A stretch of 64,000 nucleotides of DNA from an uncultured bacterium (GTDB lineage: Bacteria > Bacteroidota > Bacteroidia > Bacteroidales > Bacteroidaceae), in the NCBI GenBank assembly GCA_945829425.1, contig CALZUQ010000001.1, positions 1 to 64,000 of the forward strand, in the 5' to 3' direction. The position numbers were made by a program, and so were the translations under genes. Numbering within the stretch: the first letter of the stretch is position 1; each line of letters opens with the position of its first letter. The notes beneath the pieces were generated by a model. The model worked only from the letters and a program-made list of their open reading frames with translations. It was not told the DNA's origin and ran no database searches. Below, in pieces: positions 1-8,925 of the stretch.

Positions 1-775
1 TTAAACTGTGATTAAAGTTGTTGGCAAAGGTGTAGGAGCTGGCGCCAACAGCTTTTCTTATTAATAATGTCTGATAGTCGTAGAGCGAGATGCCCTGATG
101 CAACACGTAGTCGTCGGCTTCATATTCATGGACATCGCGTAGGCTTATTCCCAGCATATATGCCATAGGGTTCCACCATTGTATCATCTGCACGAAGGTG
201 AGCAGTAGTATGTCAAGTGAGTGCAGGTTTCTGATATGTCCTTTCTCGTGTGTTATTATTTCCCTTCCGTTGCTTTCGTAATCTTCCTTGTTGATGACGA
301 TATTGTTCAGCCAGCTGAACGGTGCCACGTTGTCGGCATGGCAGTAGATATTCACGCCGTCCTCACAATGCTTCCACAGGCTTCCTCCCCGAATTACCAT
401 ACCCATTTTCGCAAGCTGCATGCCCCGCACGGCGAGTACTCCGACCATGCCAAGGATATATATTACTGCGGCAACGTAAAACCATGATATTCCGTCGGCA
501 GGCGATGCCGTAGCACCACTCCCGTCGTCTACCTGCATGACGGGAATGCCTATCTCTATCATCTGCTGCTGAGCCGTGTGTACCACAGGCTGACTGTCGA
601 GCGACATGGCGGAGAAGTTACACCATGGCATGACGAGCGACAACAGGAGTATGGCGAGGAGCGTGAGGCGGTTGAAGCGGAAGAATTTCTCTTGCCTCAG
701 CAACAGGGTGTAAGGCATGTAAAGCAGTGCCAGGACGAAGGCTGACTTTATGGCGAATAAGAAGATAGTGTTCAT
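1..775 (-). CDS. BlaR1/MecR1-type M56 sensor peptidase, C-terminus cut by window edge
   Basis: Membrane-embedded zinc metallopeptidase of the M56 (BlaR1) family, which normally senses an envelope signal and causes cleavage of a partner BlaI repressor. The protein starts MNTIFLFAIKSAF and has hydrophobic segments near residues 3-22, 38-55 and 98-115. The zinc-binding HEKGH (HExxH form) is at residues 176-180, followed by HEYEADDYV, which probably supplies the third ligand. No in-frame stop is seen before base 1, so the C-terminus lies outside the window. The BlaI-type repressor gene lies 76 bases upstream on the same strand, the usual pairing. The signal sensed cannot be told from the visible part. 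Confidence 0.85.
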   Translation of the reverse strand, partial: MNTIFLFAIKSAFVLALLYMPYTLLLRQEKFFRFNRLTLLAILLLSLVMPWCNFSAMSLDSQPVVHTAQQQMIEIGIPVMQVDDGSGATASPADGISWFYVAAVIYILGMVGVLAVRGMQLAKMGMVIRGGSLWKHCEDGVNIYCHADNVAPFSWLNNIVINKEDYESNGREIITHEKGHIRNLHSLDILLLTFVQMIQWWNPMAYMLGISLRDVHEYEADDYVLHQGISLYDYQTLLIRKAVGASSYTFANNFNHSL

Positions 776-830
776 GGGTAAAAGGGTATGGTTGTTAATC
801 AGACCAGAGTGATAGGATGAGGGCAAGACG

Positions 831-887
831 TAATGTCTCTCGTGTCATGCGTCATTCTGTAATGTCTCTCGTGTCATGCGTCATTCT
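831..887. repeat. Tandem duplication of 28 bp (period 29) at the 3' end of the BlaI-type gene
   Basis: Two perfect 28-base copies lie at 831-858 and 860-887, separated by one base. Because the period is 29 rather than a multiple of three, the duplication shifts the frame and creates the present stop codon. Read from a single copy, the frame would continue about ten more codons, to a TGA near 800. Confidence 0.9.
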
Positions 888-1247
888 CATAAGTTCCTCA
901 ATGTCGTCGGGCGTAAGTTTCTCCTCCTTTATGAAGTAAGAGAACATAGACTTCAGGCTTCCGCCGAAGAAATTCCTCTTTACGCTCTCCATGGTCATGC
1001 GTGTATATTCCTGACGTGTCACCTTGGCGACATACCATTGTGTCTTACCTTCCCCTTCTTTCTTGAAAAAATCCACGAAGCCTTTCTCGTAGAGTATCTT
1101 CAGATATGTAGCTATTGTGGTATATGTCGGTTTGGGTTCTTCCCACCGTTCGAGGATGTCCCTGCCGCAAGCAGCGTGGTTTATGTCCCAGAGTATCGAC
1201 ATGACCATGAACTCAACCTTTGTGAGAGTTTTTTCGTTACGTTTCAT
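852..1247 (-). CDS. BlaI/MecI/CopY-family transcriptional repressor
   Basis: Winged-helix repressor of 131 residues. It begins MKRNEKTLTKVEFMVMSILW, matching the normal start of BlaI/MecI proteins. A longer in-frame reading to 1349 exists, but its extra N-terminus resembles nothing in the family, so the ATG at 1247 is preferred. The segment PTYTTIATYLKILYEKGFV is the recognition-helix region. The family binds operators as a dimer and is inactivated by the M56 protease encoded just downstream. The last residues and the stop codon lie in a 29-base tandem duplication, so the C-terminus is probably altered from its ancestral form. Confidence 0.88.
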   Translation of the reverse strand: MKRNEKTLTKVEFMVMSILWDINHAACGRDILERWEEPKPTYTTIATYLKILYEKGFVDFFKKEGEGKTQWYVAKVTRQEYTRMTMESVKRNFFGGSLKSMFSYFIKEEKLTPDDIEELMRMTHDTRDITE

Positions 1248-1376
1248 ATGATATAATTGTTTGTTTTCTGAGTGCAAAGTAACGCAATTCTCATGAATAT
1301 CGCAATATTTCGAAATAGAAATCTTTCGTAATGCCACCGTTTTTAACATCTATTCTTAGAAATGTGCCGTAGGAGC

Positions 1377-1478
1377 TTGGATAAGATAGGCTGCATCTCA
1401 ACAATAAAAATAAAATTTCTGTGACTTTTATTTTGTATTGTCTTCGATTTGCGCTATCTTTGGATAAGATAGGCTGCA
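1377..1478. repeat. Direct repeat of a 19-bp element upstream of the arabinofuranosidase gene
   Basis: The 19-mer TTGGATAAGATAGGCTGCA occurs exactly at 1377-1395 and 1460-1478. The second copy overlaps a -7 promoter element. With the preceding bases it forms a perfect 7-bp inverted repeat, CTATCTT(1454-1460)/AAGATAG(1466-1472), around a 5-base loop. This could be an operator, or part of a dispersed promoter-bearing repeat. No protein binding is shown by the sequence itself. Confidence 0.7.
1432..1462 (+). promoter_or_regulatory. Bacteroidetes-type promoter (distal) before the arabinofuranosidase gene
   Basis: TTTG at 1432-1435, 19 bases, then TATCTTTG at 1455-1462, an exact match to the Bacteroidetes -33/-7 consensus. 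The -7 element sits inside the inverted repeat at 1454-1472. Confidence 0.55.
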
Positions 1479-1509
1479 CTCGGAAATGCAAAGAAAAATT
1501 CGATTTTTC

Positions 1510-1540
1510 TTTGTCATTTCACTCTTTTGCACTATCTTTG
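1510..1540 (+). promoter_or_regulatory. Bacteroidetes-type promoter (proximal) of the GH51 gene
   Basis: TTTG at 1510-1513, 19 bases, then TATCTTTG at 1533-1540. Transcription would begin near 1546, about 70-125 bases before the candidate start codons of the arabinofuranosidase. Confidence 0.65.
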
Positions 1541-1613
1541 CAAACACAATGGCGGCTATCATTGTTCCTGACCAAAGGAGAATAATGGAGAAACACATTA
1601 TTGCCCATTAATA

Positions 1614-3638
1614 ATGCGAATAAAATCAACGAGAAAAATGATGAAAAACGAGAGAAAGGGAATTGTATTCATGAGGACAACTCTCACCGTCTTGATGATG
1701 TTTTATGTTATGTCGTCATATGGAAACGGCAATGTCATCGACGTAAATACGAAGAAAAAAGTTGCTCCTGTTCAGAAGACGATGTACGGATTGTTTTTTG
1801 AAGACATCAACTACGCTGCCGACGGCGGGCTGTATGGCGAGCTTGTCAAGAACCGTTCCTTCGAGTTTCCACAGTCGTTCATGGGGTGGAAGGTCTTCGG
1901 CAATGTCACGCTGAAGGCTGACGGTCCCTTCCCCCGCTGTCCGCATTACGTCACCCTTTCCAGTCCGGGCCATCATGAGAAGAGGACAGGAATACAGAAC
2001 GAAGGCTTTTTCGGCATTGGCGTGGAGCAAGGTGAGGAATATAGGTTCTCGGTATGGGCGCGTGCCACTTCCGGCAAGGCTTCGGTGAGGGTTCAGCTTA
2101 TCGACGAGAGCACCATGGACGCCAGACAAGAGGTGGCAGAGGAGACGCTCACGGTGGGTTCTACGGAATGGCAGCGTTATGAGACCGTGCTGTCTCCGAG
2201 CAAGACCCTCGCCAAAGCGTCGCTGCGCATCTTCCTCAAAGGCGAGGAGAGCATAGACCTGGAGCATGTCAGCCTCTTCCCCGTGAAGACTTTCAAGAAC
2301 CGCAGCAACGGCCTGCGCCGTGACCTTGCCGAGGCGTTGGCAGACCTTCACCCCGGCATCTTGCGTTTCCCCGGCGGCTGTATCGTGGAGGGCTGCGACC
2401 TCGGGCAGCGTTACCAATGGAAGAACACCATTGGTGCTGTAGAGAACCGTCCGCTGAACCATAACCGTTGGGAGCATACCTTCGACCACCGTTATTTCCC
2501 CGACTATTACCAGTCTTACGGCCTGGGGTTCTTTGAGTTCTTCCAGCTTGCTGAAGATCTTGGTGCCGAGCCCCTTCCCGTGCTCAATGCCGGTATGGCG
2601 TGCCAGTTTCAGAACCGTGACGACGCGAGTGCCCACGTGGCTGTTGACTCCCTGTCGGAGTATGTCCAGGACTGCCTTGACCTCATAGAGTTTGCCAATG
2701 GCGACACTACGACGGTGTGGGGCAGGCAACGTGCCGCGATGGGTCATGCCGAACCTTTCAACCTCAAATACCTCGCCGTAGGCAACGAGCAATGGGACAC
2801 GCTGTATTTCCGCCGTCTGACAGCCTTTGTGCGTGCCATACGTTCACGCTATCCTTATATAAACATCGTGGGCACCAGCGGTCCCGACTCTGAAGGCAAG
2901 ATGTTTGACATAGGCTGGGAGGCTATGCGTAAAGAGCGTGCCGACCTTGTCGACGAGCATTTCTACCGTCCAGAGTCGTGGTTTCTCTCCCAGGGCTTGC
3001 GCTATGATACGTACAGCCGTAAGGGTCCCAAGGTCTTTGCCGGAGAATATGCGTGCCACGGAAAAGGCAAGAAATGGAACCATTACGAGGCTTCGCTGTA
3101 TGAGGCGGCGTTCATGACCGGCATGGAGCGTAACGCCGATGTCGTCCACATGACTTCCCACGCTCCCCTTCTCGCCCATGTAGAAGGGTGGCAGTGGCGC
3201 CCGGACATGATATGGTTTGACAACCTGCGCATGGTAAAGACGGCGAGCTATCATGTGCAGCGAATGTTCTCAAGGAACAGAGGCACCCACGTCGTCCCTG
3301 CCACCATGTGCGGCAAGCCTGTGGCCGGACAAGATGGACAGCACGGCCTCTTCGCCAGCAGCGTCTGCGATGCCGAGCATGGCACGGTGATAGTGAAAGT
3401 GGTGAATACCGGCAAGGTGTCACAGCCCGTCACGCTCAACATCCTTGGCGTGAGGGGTGTCCGTGACGTTGAAACCCTCACGCTCTCTTATGACGACATG
3501 GACGGCGAGAACACCCTCGACGCTCCCGAAAAGATAGTGCCTCAGAAAGGGCGTGCAACATGTCGTGAGGGCAGGGGTAACAGCGTGATAGAAACAGTCG
3601 TGGAGCCAATGACGTTCAGGGTTTATGTGATTTATTAA
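1614..3638 (+). CDS. GH51 alpha-L-arabinofuranosidase, secreted
   Basis: Glycoside hydrolase removing L-arabinose side chains from arabinan or arabinoxylan. A likely signal peptide starts at the internal Met20 (MRTTLTVLMMFYVMSSYGNG), so translation may really begin at 1671 rather than 1614. The GH51 N-terminal signature YGLFFEDINYAADGGLYGEL follows, then a beta-sandwich, CBM-like stretch at about residues 90-215 and a TIM barrel. The acid/base Glu is in GNEQWD (E392) and the nucleophile Glu in FAGEYA (E478). Length (674, or 655 from the later start) suits the family. Transcribed alone, with two upstream promoters and a 19-bp direct repeat that may bind a regulator. Confidence 0.93.
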   Translation: MRIKSTRKMMKNERKGIVFMRTTLTVLMMFYVMSSYGNGNVIDVNTKKKVAPVQKTMYGLFFEDINYAADGGLYGELVKNRSFEFPQSFMGWKVFGNVTLKADGPFPRCPHYVTLSSPGHHEKRTGIQNEGFFGIGVEQGEEYRFSVWARATSGKASVRVQLIDESTMDARQEVAEETLTVGSTEWQRYETVLSPSKTLAKASLRIFLKGEESIDLEHVSLFPVKTFKNRSNGLRRDLAEALADLHPGILRFPGGCIVEGCDLGQRYQWKNTIGAVENRPLNHNRWEHTFDHRYFPDYYQSYGLGFFEFFQLAEDLGAEPLPVLNAGMACQFQNRDDASAHVAVDSLSEYVQDCLDLIEFANGDTTTVWGRQRAAMGHAEPFNLKYLAVGNEQWDTLYFRRLTAFVRAIRSRYPYINIVGTSGPDSEGKMFDIGWEAMRKERADLVDEHFYRPESWFLSQGLRYDTYSRKGPKVFAGEYACHGKGKKWNHYEASLYEAAFMTGMERNADVVHMTSHAPLLAHVEGWQWRPDMIWFDNLRMVKTASYHVQRMFSRNRGTHVVPATMCGKPVAGQDGQHGLFASSVCDAEHGTVIVKVVNTGKVSQPVTLNILGVRGVRDVETLTLSYDDMDGENTLDAPEKIVPQKGRATCREGRGNSVIETVVEPMTFRVYVIY

Positions 3639-3652
3639 TGTATAATGTATTA

Positions 3653-3675
3653 TCAGGGAGAAGGAATCTCCCTGA
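3653..3675. terminator. Perfect 9-bp hairpin after the GH51 gene
   Basis: TCAGGGAGA (3653-3661) pairs with TCTCCCTGA (3667-3675) around a 5-base loop, 15 bases after the stop codon. No T-run follows, so it may be a weak terminator or an mRNA end-protecting hairpin. AT-rich sequence with repeated CATTAAAC/CATTGTACATT words fills the rest, up to 3780. Confidence 0.5.
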
Positions 3676-3779
3676 CACGAGATTCAACCTGTAGGGGTGA
3701 AAGGAAAAAACATTTAGATATATTGGATATTGGACATTAAATCATTAAACATAATACATTAAACATTATTCATTGTACA

Positions 3780-4991
3780 TTATTTCGGAGCCCTGCGATA
3801 GCAGAAATACGCCACAACGGAGAATATGGCGTTGGGAACCCATGCCGCTATTACTGCCGGCACGCCGGCGTTTATGGCGAATGTCGCGGAGATGGTCTGC
3901 AGCATGATATACGTAAACGACAGGGCAAGACCTATGCCGAGATACATGCCCATGCCGCCCTTTCTCTTCCTTGCCGACAGCGACACACCTATTATGGTAA
4001 GGATAAACGAGGCGAACGACGAGGCTATGCGCTTATGATACTCCACCTCATACTGCACGACATTTTTCGAGCCGCGGTTTATCTGCTTGCTGATATACTC
4101 CGTAAGCTGCGGAGAGGTGAACGTTTCCTGCTGACCTTTCGAGAAGACAAGGTCCATGGGCTCCATCTGGATCAGGGTGTCGAGAGCCGTACCCGACGTG
4201 ATATTCTCGCGAAGGCCACGCATGTCGCGTATCTTCCACGACAGTGCCTTCCAATGATATTTCGAGTCGGCAATGGTGTCGTACTGTATGCTCGCCGCCG
4301 TCATGTGCGACACGAGCTTCTTGTTCTCGAACTTGTCGAGGGAGAAGCCGTAGCCTGTCTTGCGAGTGTTGTCGTAATGCTGGATGTACGCTATGACTCC
4401 GTGGTCTACCTGTATCTGGACATTGTCCGCCTGCGTGTTCTTCTTCTTGTTCTTATACATCGACTCGAAGTCCTGCTTTACGACGTTGCCCTTCGGAATG
4501 ACGTAGGCTGAGAGGCAGAACGACATCGTGCTGATGAGGATACACGACAGCATGTACGGACGAAGAAGCCTCCGGAAACTCACGCCAGAAGCTATTATGG
4601 CGATAATCTCTGAGTTGCCTGCCATCTTCGACGTGAAGAATATCACGGCGATGAAGACGAACAGCGGAGAGAAGAGATTGGCGAAATACGGCACGAAGTT
4701 GGCGTAGTAGTCAAAGATTATGGCTCTCCACGGCGCGTTGAACTGTGTGAATTTCGACAGGTTCTCGTTGAAGTCGAAGACGATGGAGATGGAGATAATC
4801 AGCGCTATGGCAAAGAAATACGTGCCGATGAACTTCGTGATGATATATCTGTCGAGACGCGTGAGATAGTGAAAAGGAGAAACATACCGGAACACACGAA
4901 GCCACGAGAAGGCTTTCTTCCATGCTCGCCTTCTCCTCAACGTCTCGTGTGCCGGTACAATGTCCGATATGTTGTTCTTGTCTTCTGACAT
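3780..4991 (-). CDS. LptF/LptG-family permease (YjgP/YjgQ)
   Basis: Inner-membrane permease of the Lpt machinery, which extracts lipopolysaccharide and moves it toward the outer membrane. The 403 residues show three hydrophobic segments in the first half (about 55-78, 98-122, 143-168), a periplasmic jellyroll-like middle, and three more near the C-terminus, the family's layout. The N-terminal 50 residues are basic and precede the first helix. Its gene lies 40 bases downstream of tgt on the same strand, so lon-tgt-lptF/G is probably one operon. Whether it is LptF, LptG or both cannot be settled, as only one copy is in view. An LptC-like protein is encoded at 26.4 kb. Confidence 0.88.
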   Translation of the reverse strand: MSEDKNNISDIVPAHETLRRRRAWKKAFSWLRVFRYVSPFHYLTRLDRYIITKFIGTYFFAIALIISISIVFDFNENLSKFTQFNAPWRAIIFDYYANFVPYFANLFSPLFVFIAVIFFTSKMAGNSEIIAIIASGVSFRRLLRPYMLSCILISTMSFCLSAYVIPKGNVVKQDFESMYKNKKKNTQADNVQIQVDHGVIAYIQHYDNTRKTGYGFSLDKFENKKLVSHMTAASIQYDTIADSKYHWKALSWKIRDMRGLRENITSGTALDTLIQMEPMDLVFSKGQQETFTSPQLTEYISKQINRGSKNVVQYEVEYHKRIASSFASFILTIIGVSLSARKRKGGMGMYLGIGLALSFTYIMLQTISATFAINAGVPAVIAAWVPNAIFSVVAYFCYRRAPK

Positions 4992-5031
4992 ATATTATTG
5001 GTGGGTTCTATTTATTATTTTCCCTGTATGC

Positions 5032-6159
5032 TCACACCCTCCTTCCGAGGTTTTCCACGACACCTCTCTTCCACGCCGTGAAGTCTCCTGCAATGATATG
5101 CTTTCGTGCGTCGCTGACGAGACGGAGGTAGAAAGCGAGGTTGTGGATGCTGGCTATCTGCATGGCGAGGAGTTCCTGAGCCTTGAAGAGATGGTGAAGG
5201 TAAGCCTTCGAATACACACGGTCGACGTCGCAACCCTCTGCGTCGAGGGGCGAGAAGTCATTCTCCCACTTCTTGTTCTTCATGTTCATGGTGCCATGAT
5301 AGGTGAAGAGCATGGCGTTGCGACCGTTGCGCGTAGGCATCACGCAGTCGAACATGTCCACTCCGCGCTCTATGGCTTCAAGGATGTTCTGAGGAGTGCC
5401 GACACCCATGAGGTAGCGTGGCTTGTCCTTAGGAAGGATGTCGTTGACAACCTCGATCATCTCGTACATGACCTCTGTAGGCTCGCCGACGGCGAGGCCG
5501 CCAATGGCATTGCCGTCAGCACCCTTGTCGGCGACATATTTTGCCGACTCCCTCCTCAGGTCGGCGTATTTGCAGCCCTGGACGATGGGGAAGAGCGTCT
5601 GCTCGTAGCCGTAGAGCGGCTCCGTGGCGTGGAAACGCGTGAGGCAACGGTCCAGCCAGCGGTGGGTCATATCCATGGACTTCTTCGCATATTGATAGTC
5701 GGCTTCGCCGGGAGCACACTCGTCGAAAGCCATGATGATGTCGGCACCTATCACCCTCTCCGTGTCCATGACGTTCTCGGGAGTGAAGAAATGCTTCGAG
5801 CCGTCGATATGCGATCGGAACTCACAACCTTCCTCACGGAGCTTGCGAATGCCTGTCAGCGAGAACACCTGGAAGCCGCCGGAGTCGGTGAGTATTGGCC
5901 TTTCCCAGGTGTTGAACTTATGCAGCCCGCCAGCCTGACGGAGGATGTCGAGGCCGGGGCGGAGGTAGAGGTGGTAGGTGTTGCCAAGGATAATCTGGGC
6001 TTTCACCTCATTGCGCAGTTCGGAGAAATGCACGCCCTTGACTGACCCGCATGTTCCCACGGGCATGAAAATCGGCGTCTCGATCTCTCCGTGTGCTGTA
6101 GTGATCTTTCCGGCTCTGGCTTCTGAAGCCGGGTCAGTATATTGTAATGTAAAGTCCAT
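5032..6159 (-). CDS. tgt: Queuine tRNA-ribosyltransferase (TGT)
   Basis: Exchanges guanine 34 for a queuine precursor in GUN-anticodon tRNAs. The start is placed at MDFTLQYTDP (6159) because it fits known N-termini; an in-frame Met at 6201 would add 14 residues, nearly reaching lon. The catalytic motifs LTDSGGFQVFS and DMFDCVMPTRNGRNA, each with its active-site Asp, are intact. Near the C-terminus, where many TGTs have CxCxxC plus His for zinc, the sequence is AEGCDVDRVYSKAYLHHLF. Only one Cys remains, so this enzyme probably lacks the structural zinc. It lies between lon and the LPS permease gene on one strand. Confidence 0.93.
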   Translation of the reverse strand: MDFTLQYTDPASEARAGKITTAHGEIETPIFMPVGTCGSVKGVHFSELRNEVKAQIILGNTYHLYLRPGLDILRQAGGLHKFNTWERPILTDSGGFQVFSLTGIRKLREEGCEFRSHIDGSKHFFTPENVMDTERVIGADIIMAFDECAPGEADYQYAKKSMDMTHRWLDRCLTRFHATEPLYGYEQTLFPIVQGCKYADLRRESAKYVADKGADGNAIGGLAVGEPTEVMYEMIEVVNDILPKDKPRYLMGVGTPQNILEAIERGVDMFDCVMPTRNGRNAMLFTYHGTMNMKNKKWENDFSPLDAEGCDVDRVYSKAYLHHLFKAQELLAMQIASIHNLAFYLRLVSDARKHIIAGDFTAWKRGVVENLGRRV

Positions 6160-6204
6160 AACGTCGGTGTAAGATTTTTTCTCGCGGGCGAGGCAGCCCA
6201 CATT

Positions 6205-8694
6205 TTATTTCTTCTCTTCGCTGTCACTGTCGAAAGTCCATTCCTGAGCGTTGTCAACCTTCTCGTCCGTCAGCGCGATGCGCCAGACGTCCATGACGTT
6301 CTCAACGTAGTGGAACGTTACGCCGGTGAGGTAGAACTCGGGGATGTCCTCAATGTCTTTCCGGTTCTCGTTGCAGATGATGACATCCGTTATCCCGGCA
6401 CGCTTCGCAGCGAGGATCTTCTCCTTTATGCCGCCTACGGGAAGCACACGTCCGCGCAGAGTTATCTCTCCCGTCATGGCGGTGTTCTTACGTACCTTGT
6501 GCTGGGTCAGCGCAGAGGCTATCGACGTAGCTATCGTGATGCCTGCCGAAGGACCGTCTTTCGGCGTGGCACCCTCAGGGACGTGGATGTGGATGTTGTA
6601 GTTGCTGAAGATGCGGTAGTCGATGCCGAGAGCGTCATAGTGAGCCTTGCAGTATTCCAGGGCGAGAACTGCCGACTCCTTCATCACCTCGCCGAGGTTG
6701 CCCGTCAGCGTAAGCTTACCAGCCTTGCCCTTCGACAACGACGTCTCTATGAAAAGTATCTCGCCGCCGACGCTCGTCCATGCCAGACCCGTCACCACCC
6801 CGGCGTAGTTGTTCCCCTGGTAGATGTCGCGCATGACGAGGGGCTTGCCGAGATATTCCTTCACCTTCTCCTCCGTAATCTTCATGGTCTCCGTCTCACC
6901 GTTGGCGACGGTCTTCAGCGCTATCTTGCGGAAGATCTTGTTTATCTGTCTGTCGAGCTGACGAACGCCGCTCTCACGGGTGTACTGCTCGATGACCTTG
7001 ATGAGCGCTTTCTTGTCGAACTTCAGGTCTTTATATTCAGGAAGGGAGAAGCCGCTCTCGGACTTCTCGCGTTTTATCAGATGACGTTTCGCTATCTCGT
7101 ATTTCTCCTCTGTAGTATATCCCGTAAGCTCTATGAGCTCCATGCGGTCGAGAAGAGGGCGGGGAAGGCTGCTGAGGTCGTTGGCGGTGCAGATGAAGAG
7201 AACGTCGGAGAGGTCGTAGTCGATGTCGAGGTAGTTGTCGTGGAACGTGACGTTCTGTTCAGGGTCGAGAACCTCAAGGAGGGCTGAGGTGGGGTCGCCG
7301 TTCACGGTGGACTGCGTGACCTTGTCAATCTCGTCGAGGATGAACACAGGATTGCTCGACTCAACCTTCTGCAAGGCTTTTATGATACGCCCTGGCATGG
7401 CACCGATATATGTACGGCGGTGGCCGCGGATCTCACTCTCGTCGTGCATGCCGCCGAGAGAGATGCGGGCGTATTTACGCCCCATGGCTTTCGCGATGCT
7501 CTTGCCGAGAGACGTCTTGCCGACACCGGGAGGGCCGTAGAGGCAAATGATGTGAGACTTATGCTTCATCTCCTCGCCGCGGAGGCGTGCCGTGACCCTC
7601 ATGCTCATTATGGCGAGGAACTCCAGGATGCGTTCCTTAACCTTGTCCATGCCGTAGTGGTCAGCGTTGAGGACTTTCTCGGCGTGCTTAAGGTCGAGGT
7701 TGTCGGTGGTCTTGAAGTCCCACGGCAGGGAGACGATGGTCTGGAGGTAGGTCAGCTGAACCTGATAGTCGGGAGACTGGGGGTTGTAGTTGTCAAGACG
7801 TTCCAGCTCCTTGTCGAAGATTTTCTTCACGGACGTGCTCCATGTCTTCGACTCAGCCTTCTCCATGAGGGCTTTCTTGTCCGGAGAGCCTTCGCTGCCT
7901 CCAAGCTCCTCACGGATGGTGCGTATCTGCTGGTGGAGGAAATACTCGCGCTGCTGCTCGTCGATGTCTTCGTGTGTCTTGTTTTGGATCTTCAGCTTTA
8001 TGTCCAGAAACTGTATCTCACGGCTGAGAATGCGGAGGAGGTGGAAGAGCCTGTCCTTCACCGTGGGAAGGACGAGGAGGTCGTGCTTCTCTGAGTTCGT
8101 GATGGGAAGGTTAGCAGAAATGAAGTTCACCAAAAGCGTCTCGTTATGGATGCTGTTCAGCGACAGAAGGGCTTCGTTGGGGTATTCGTCGTTCTTCTGT
8201 ATGTACTCCTCCATGTTGCCCCGCAGCGTGTCAACAGCTGTCTGGAACATATAGTCGTCGCCGGGAACTACCTCAGCGAAGGCTTGCACCTCGCCCGTGA
8301 GGTAAGGACGTGTCTCGGTGATGGCGGTCAGAGTGCAGCGGCCGAGAGCCTGGATGATGGCGGTCTTCTGACTGCCGTGGACGGGCATGTCGATGGTCTT
8401 CACGAGTTTAGCATAGACCCCCGTATGGTACAGGTCGGAAAACGTGGGGTTCTCGGCTTCGGAGTCTTCCTGACAGAACACGGCGAAGACGCCGGAGGGG
8501 TTCTGCTCCATTTCGTTTATCAGCATGAGACTCTGTTCGCGGCCTATGAGGATGGGCGATATCACTCCGGGGAAGAGCACAATGTTGCGTGTCGCAAGGA
8601 TAGGGATGACGCCGGTGTATTCCGTGTCTATGAGGGTGGACACGTCGCCCTCATAATCTGCTATCATCTGAATCTGTGATATTGTCTTTTTCAT
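6205..8694 (-). CDS. lon: ATP-dependent Lon protease
   Basis: Cytoplasmic AAA+ serine protease degrading misfolded and regulatory proteins. The 829 residues follow the LonA plan. The N-terminal substrate-binding domain runs to about residue 240, followed by a coiled linker. The AAA+ module has Walker [10 protein letters not shown] near residue 390 and Walker [11 protein letters not shown]. The protease domain has the catalytic serine in DGPSAG (S716) and the catalytic lysine in GGIKEK (K759), spaced as in E. coli Lon. The C-terminus ends in acidic and lysine residues. It is the first gene of the lon-tgt-lptF/G run, with a candidate promoter at 8846-8877. Confidence 0.97.
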   Translation of the reverse strand: MKKTISQIQMIADYEGDVSTLIDTEYTGVIPILATRNIVLFPGVISPILIGREQSLMLINEMEQNPSGVFAVFCQEDSEAENPTFSDLYHTGVYAKLVKTIDMPVHGSQKTAIIQALGRCTLTAITETRPYLTGEVQAFAEVVPGDDYMFQTAVDTLRGNMEEYIQKNDEYPNEALLSLNSIHNETLLVNFISANLPITNSEKHDLLVLPTVKDRLFHLLRILSREIQFLDIKLKIQNKTHEDIDEQQREYFLHQQIRTIREELGGSEGSPDKKALMEKAESKTWSTSVKKIFDKELERLDNYNPQSPDYQVQLTYLQTIVSLPWDFKTTDNLDLKHAEKVLNADHYGMDKVKERILEFLAIMSMRVTARLRGEEMKHKSHIICLYGPPGVGKTSLGKSIAKAMGRKYARISLGGMHDESEIRGHRRTYIGAMPGRIIKALQKVESSNPVFILDEIDKVTQSTVNGDPTSALLEVLDPEQNVTFHDNYLDIDYDLSDVLFICTANDLSSLPRPLLDRMELIELTGYTTEEKYEIAKRHLIKREKSESGFSLPEYKDLKFDKKALIKVIEQYTRESGVRQLDRQINKIFRKIALKTVANGETETMKITEEKVKEYLGKPLVMRDIYQGNNYAGVVTGLAWTSVGGEILFIETSLSKGKAGKLTLTGNLGEVMKESAVLALEYCKAHYDALGIDYRIFSNYNIHIHVPEGATPKDGPSAGITIATSIASALTQHKVRKNTAMTGEITLRGRVLPVGGIKEKILAAKRAGITDVIICNENRKDIEDIPEFYLTGVTFHYVENVMDVWRIALTDEKVDNAQEWTFDSDSEEKK

Positions 8695-8845
8695 TTACTA
8701 TAATGTCTTGTTTCTGCTGTTTGACATGCCTTCTCTGCTTTACCAGGCAAAATCGCGTGCAAAATTATAAAAAACATTTTGAATAATACACATTTTACCT
8801 TATTTAATAACAATAATTTAGATGTTTCAACGTTAAGTAGGTGTA

Positions 8846-8877
8846 CAAAGTTATTTTTACATACCAGAATTCTCAAG
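8846..8877 (-). promoter_or_regulatory. Candidate promoter for lon
   Basis: On the minus strand: CTTG (8877-8874), 20 bases, then TAACTTTG (8853-8846). A second -7-like TAATTTTG lies closer to lon, at 8767-8760, without a clear -33. Either could serve lon. Confidence 0.45.
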
Positions 8878-8925
8878 GTGGGAGAATGAAAAGTCCTAAT
8901 CCTACAGTAAGCAAAATATTGATTT

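Noticed and set aside
1716..2792. Minus-strand frame of 358 codons opposite the GH51 gene
   Set aside because: Antisense to a convincing glycosidase with both catalytic motifs; no promoter on the minus strand.
4960..6045. Long plus-strand open frame (361 codons) opposite tgt
   Set aside because: It is antisense to a clear TGT gene, rich in Val/Glu/Leu as expected for a complementary frame, and has no promoter or family features.
6310..8094. Plus-strand frames of 224-325 codons opposite lon
   Set aside because: Shadows of the lon coding sequence; codon pattern and composition reflect the opposite strand.
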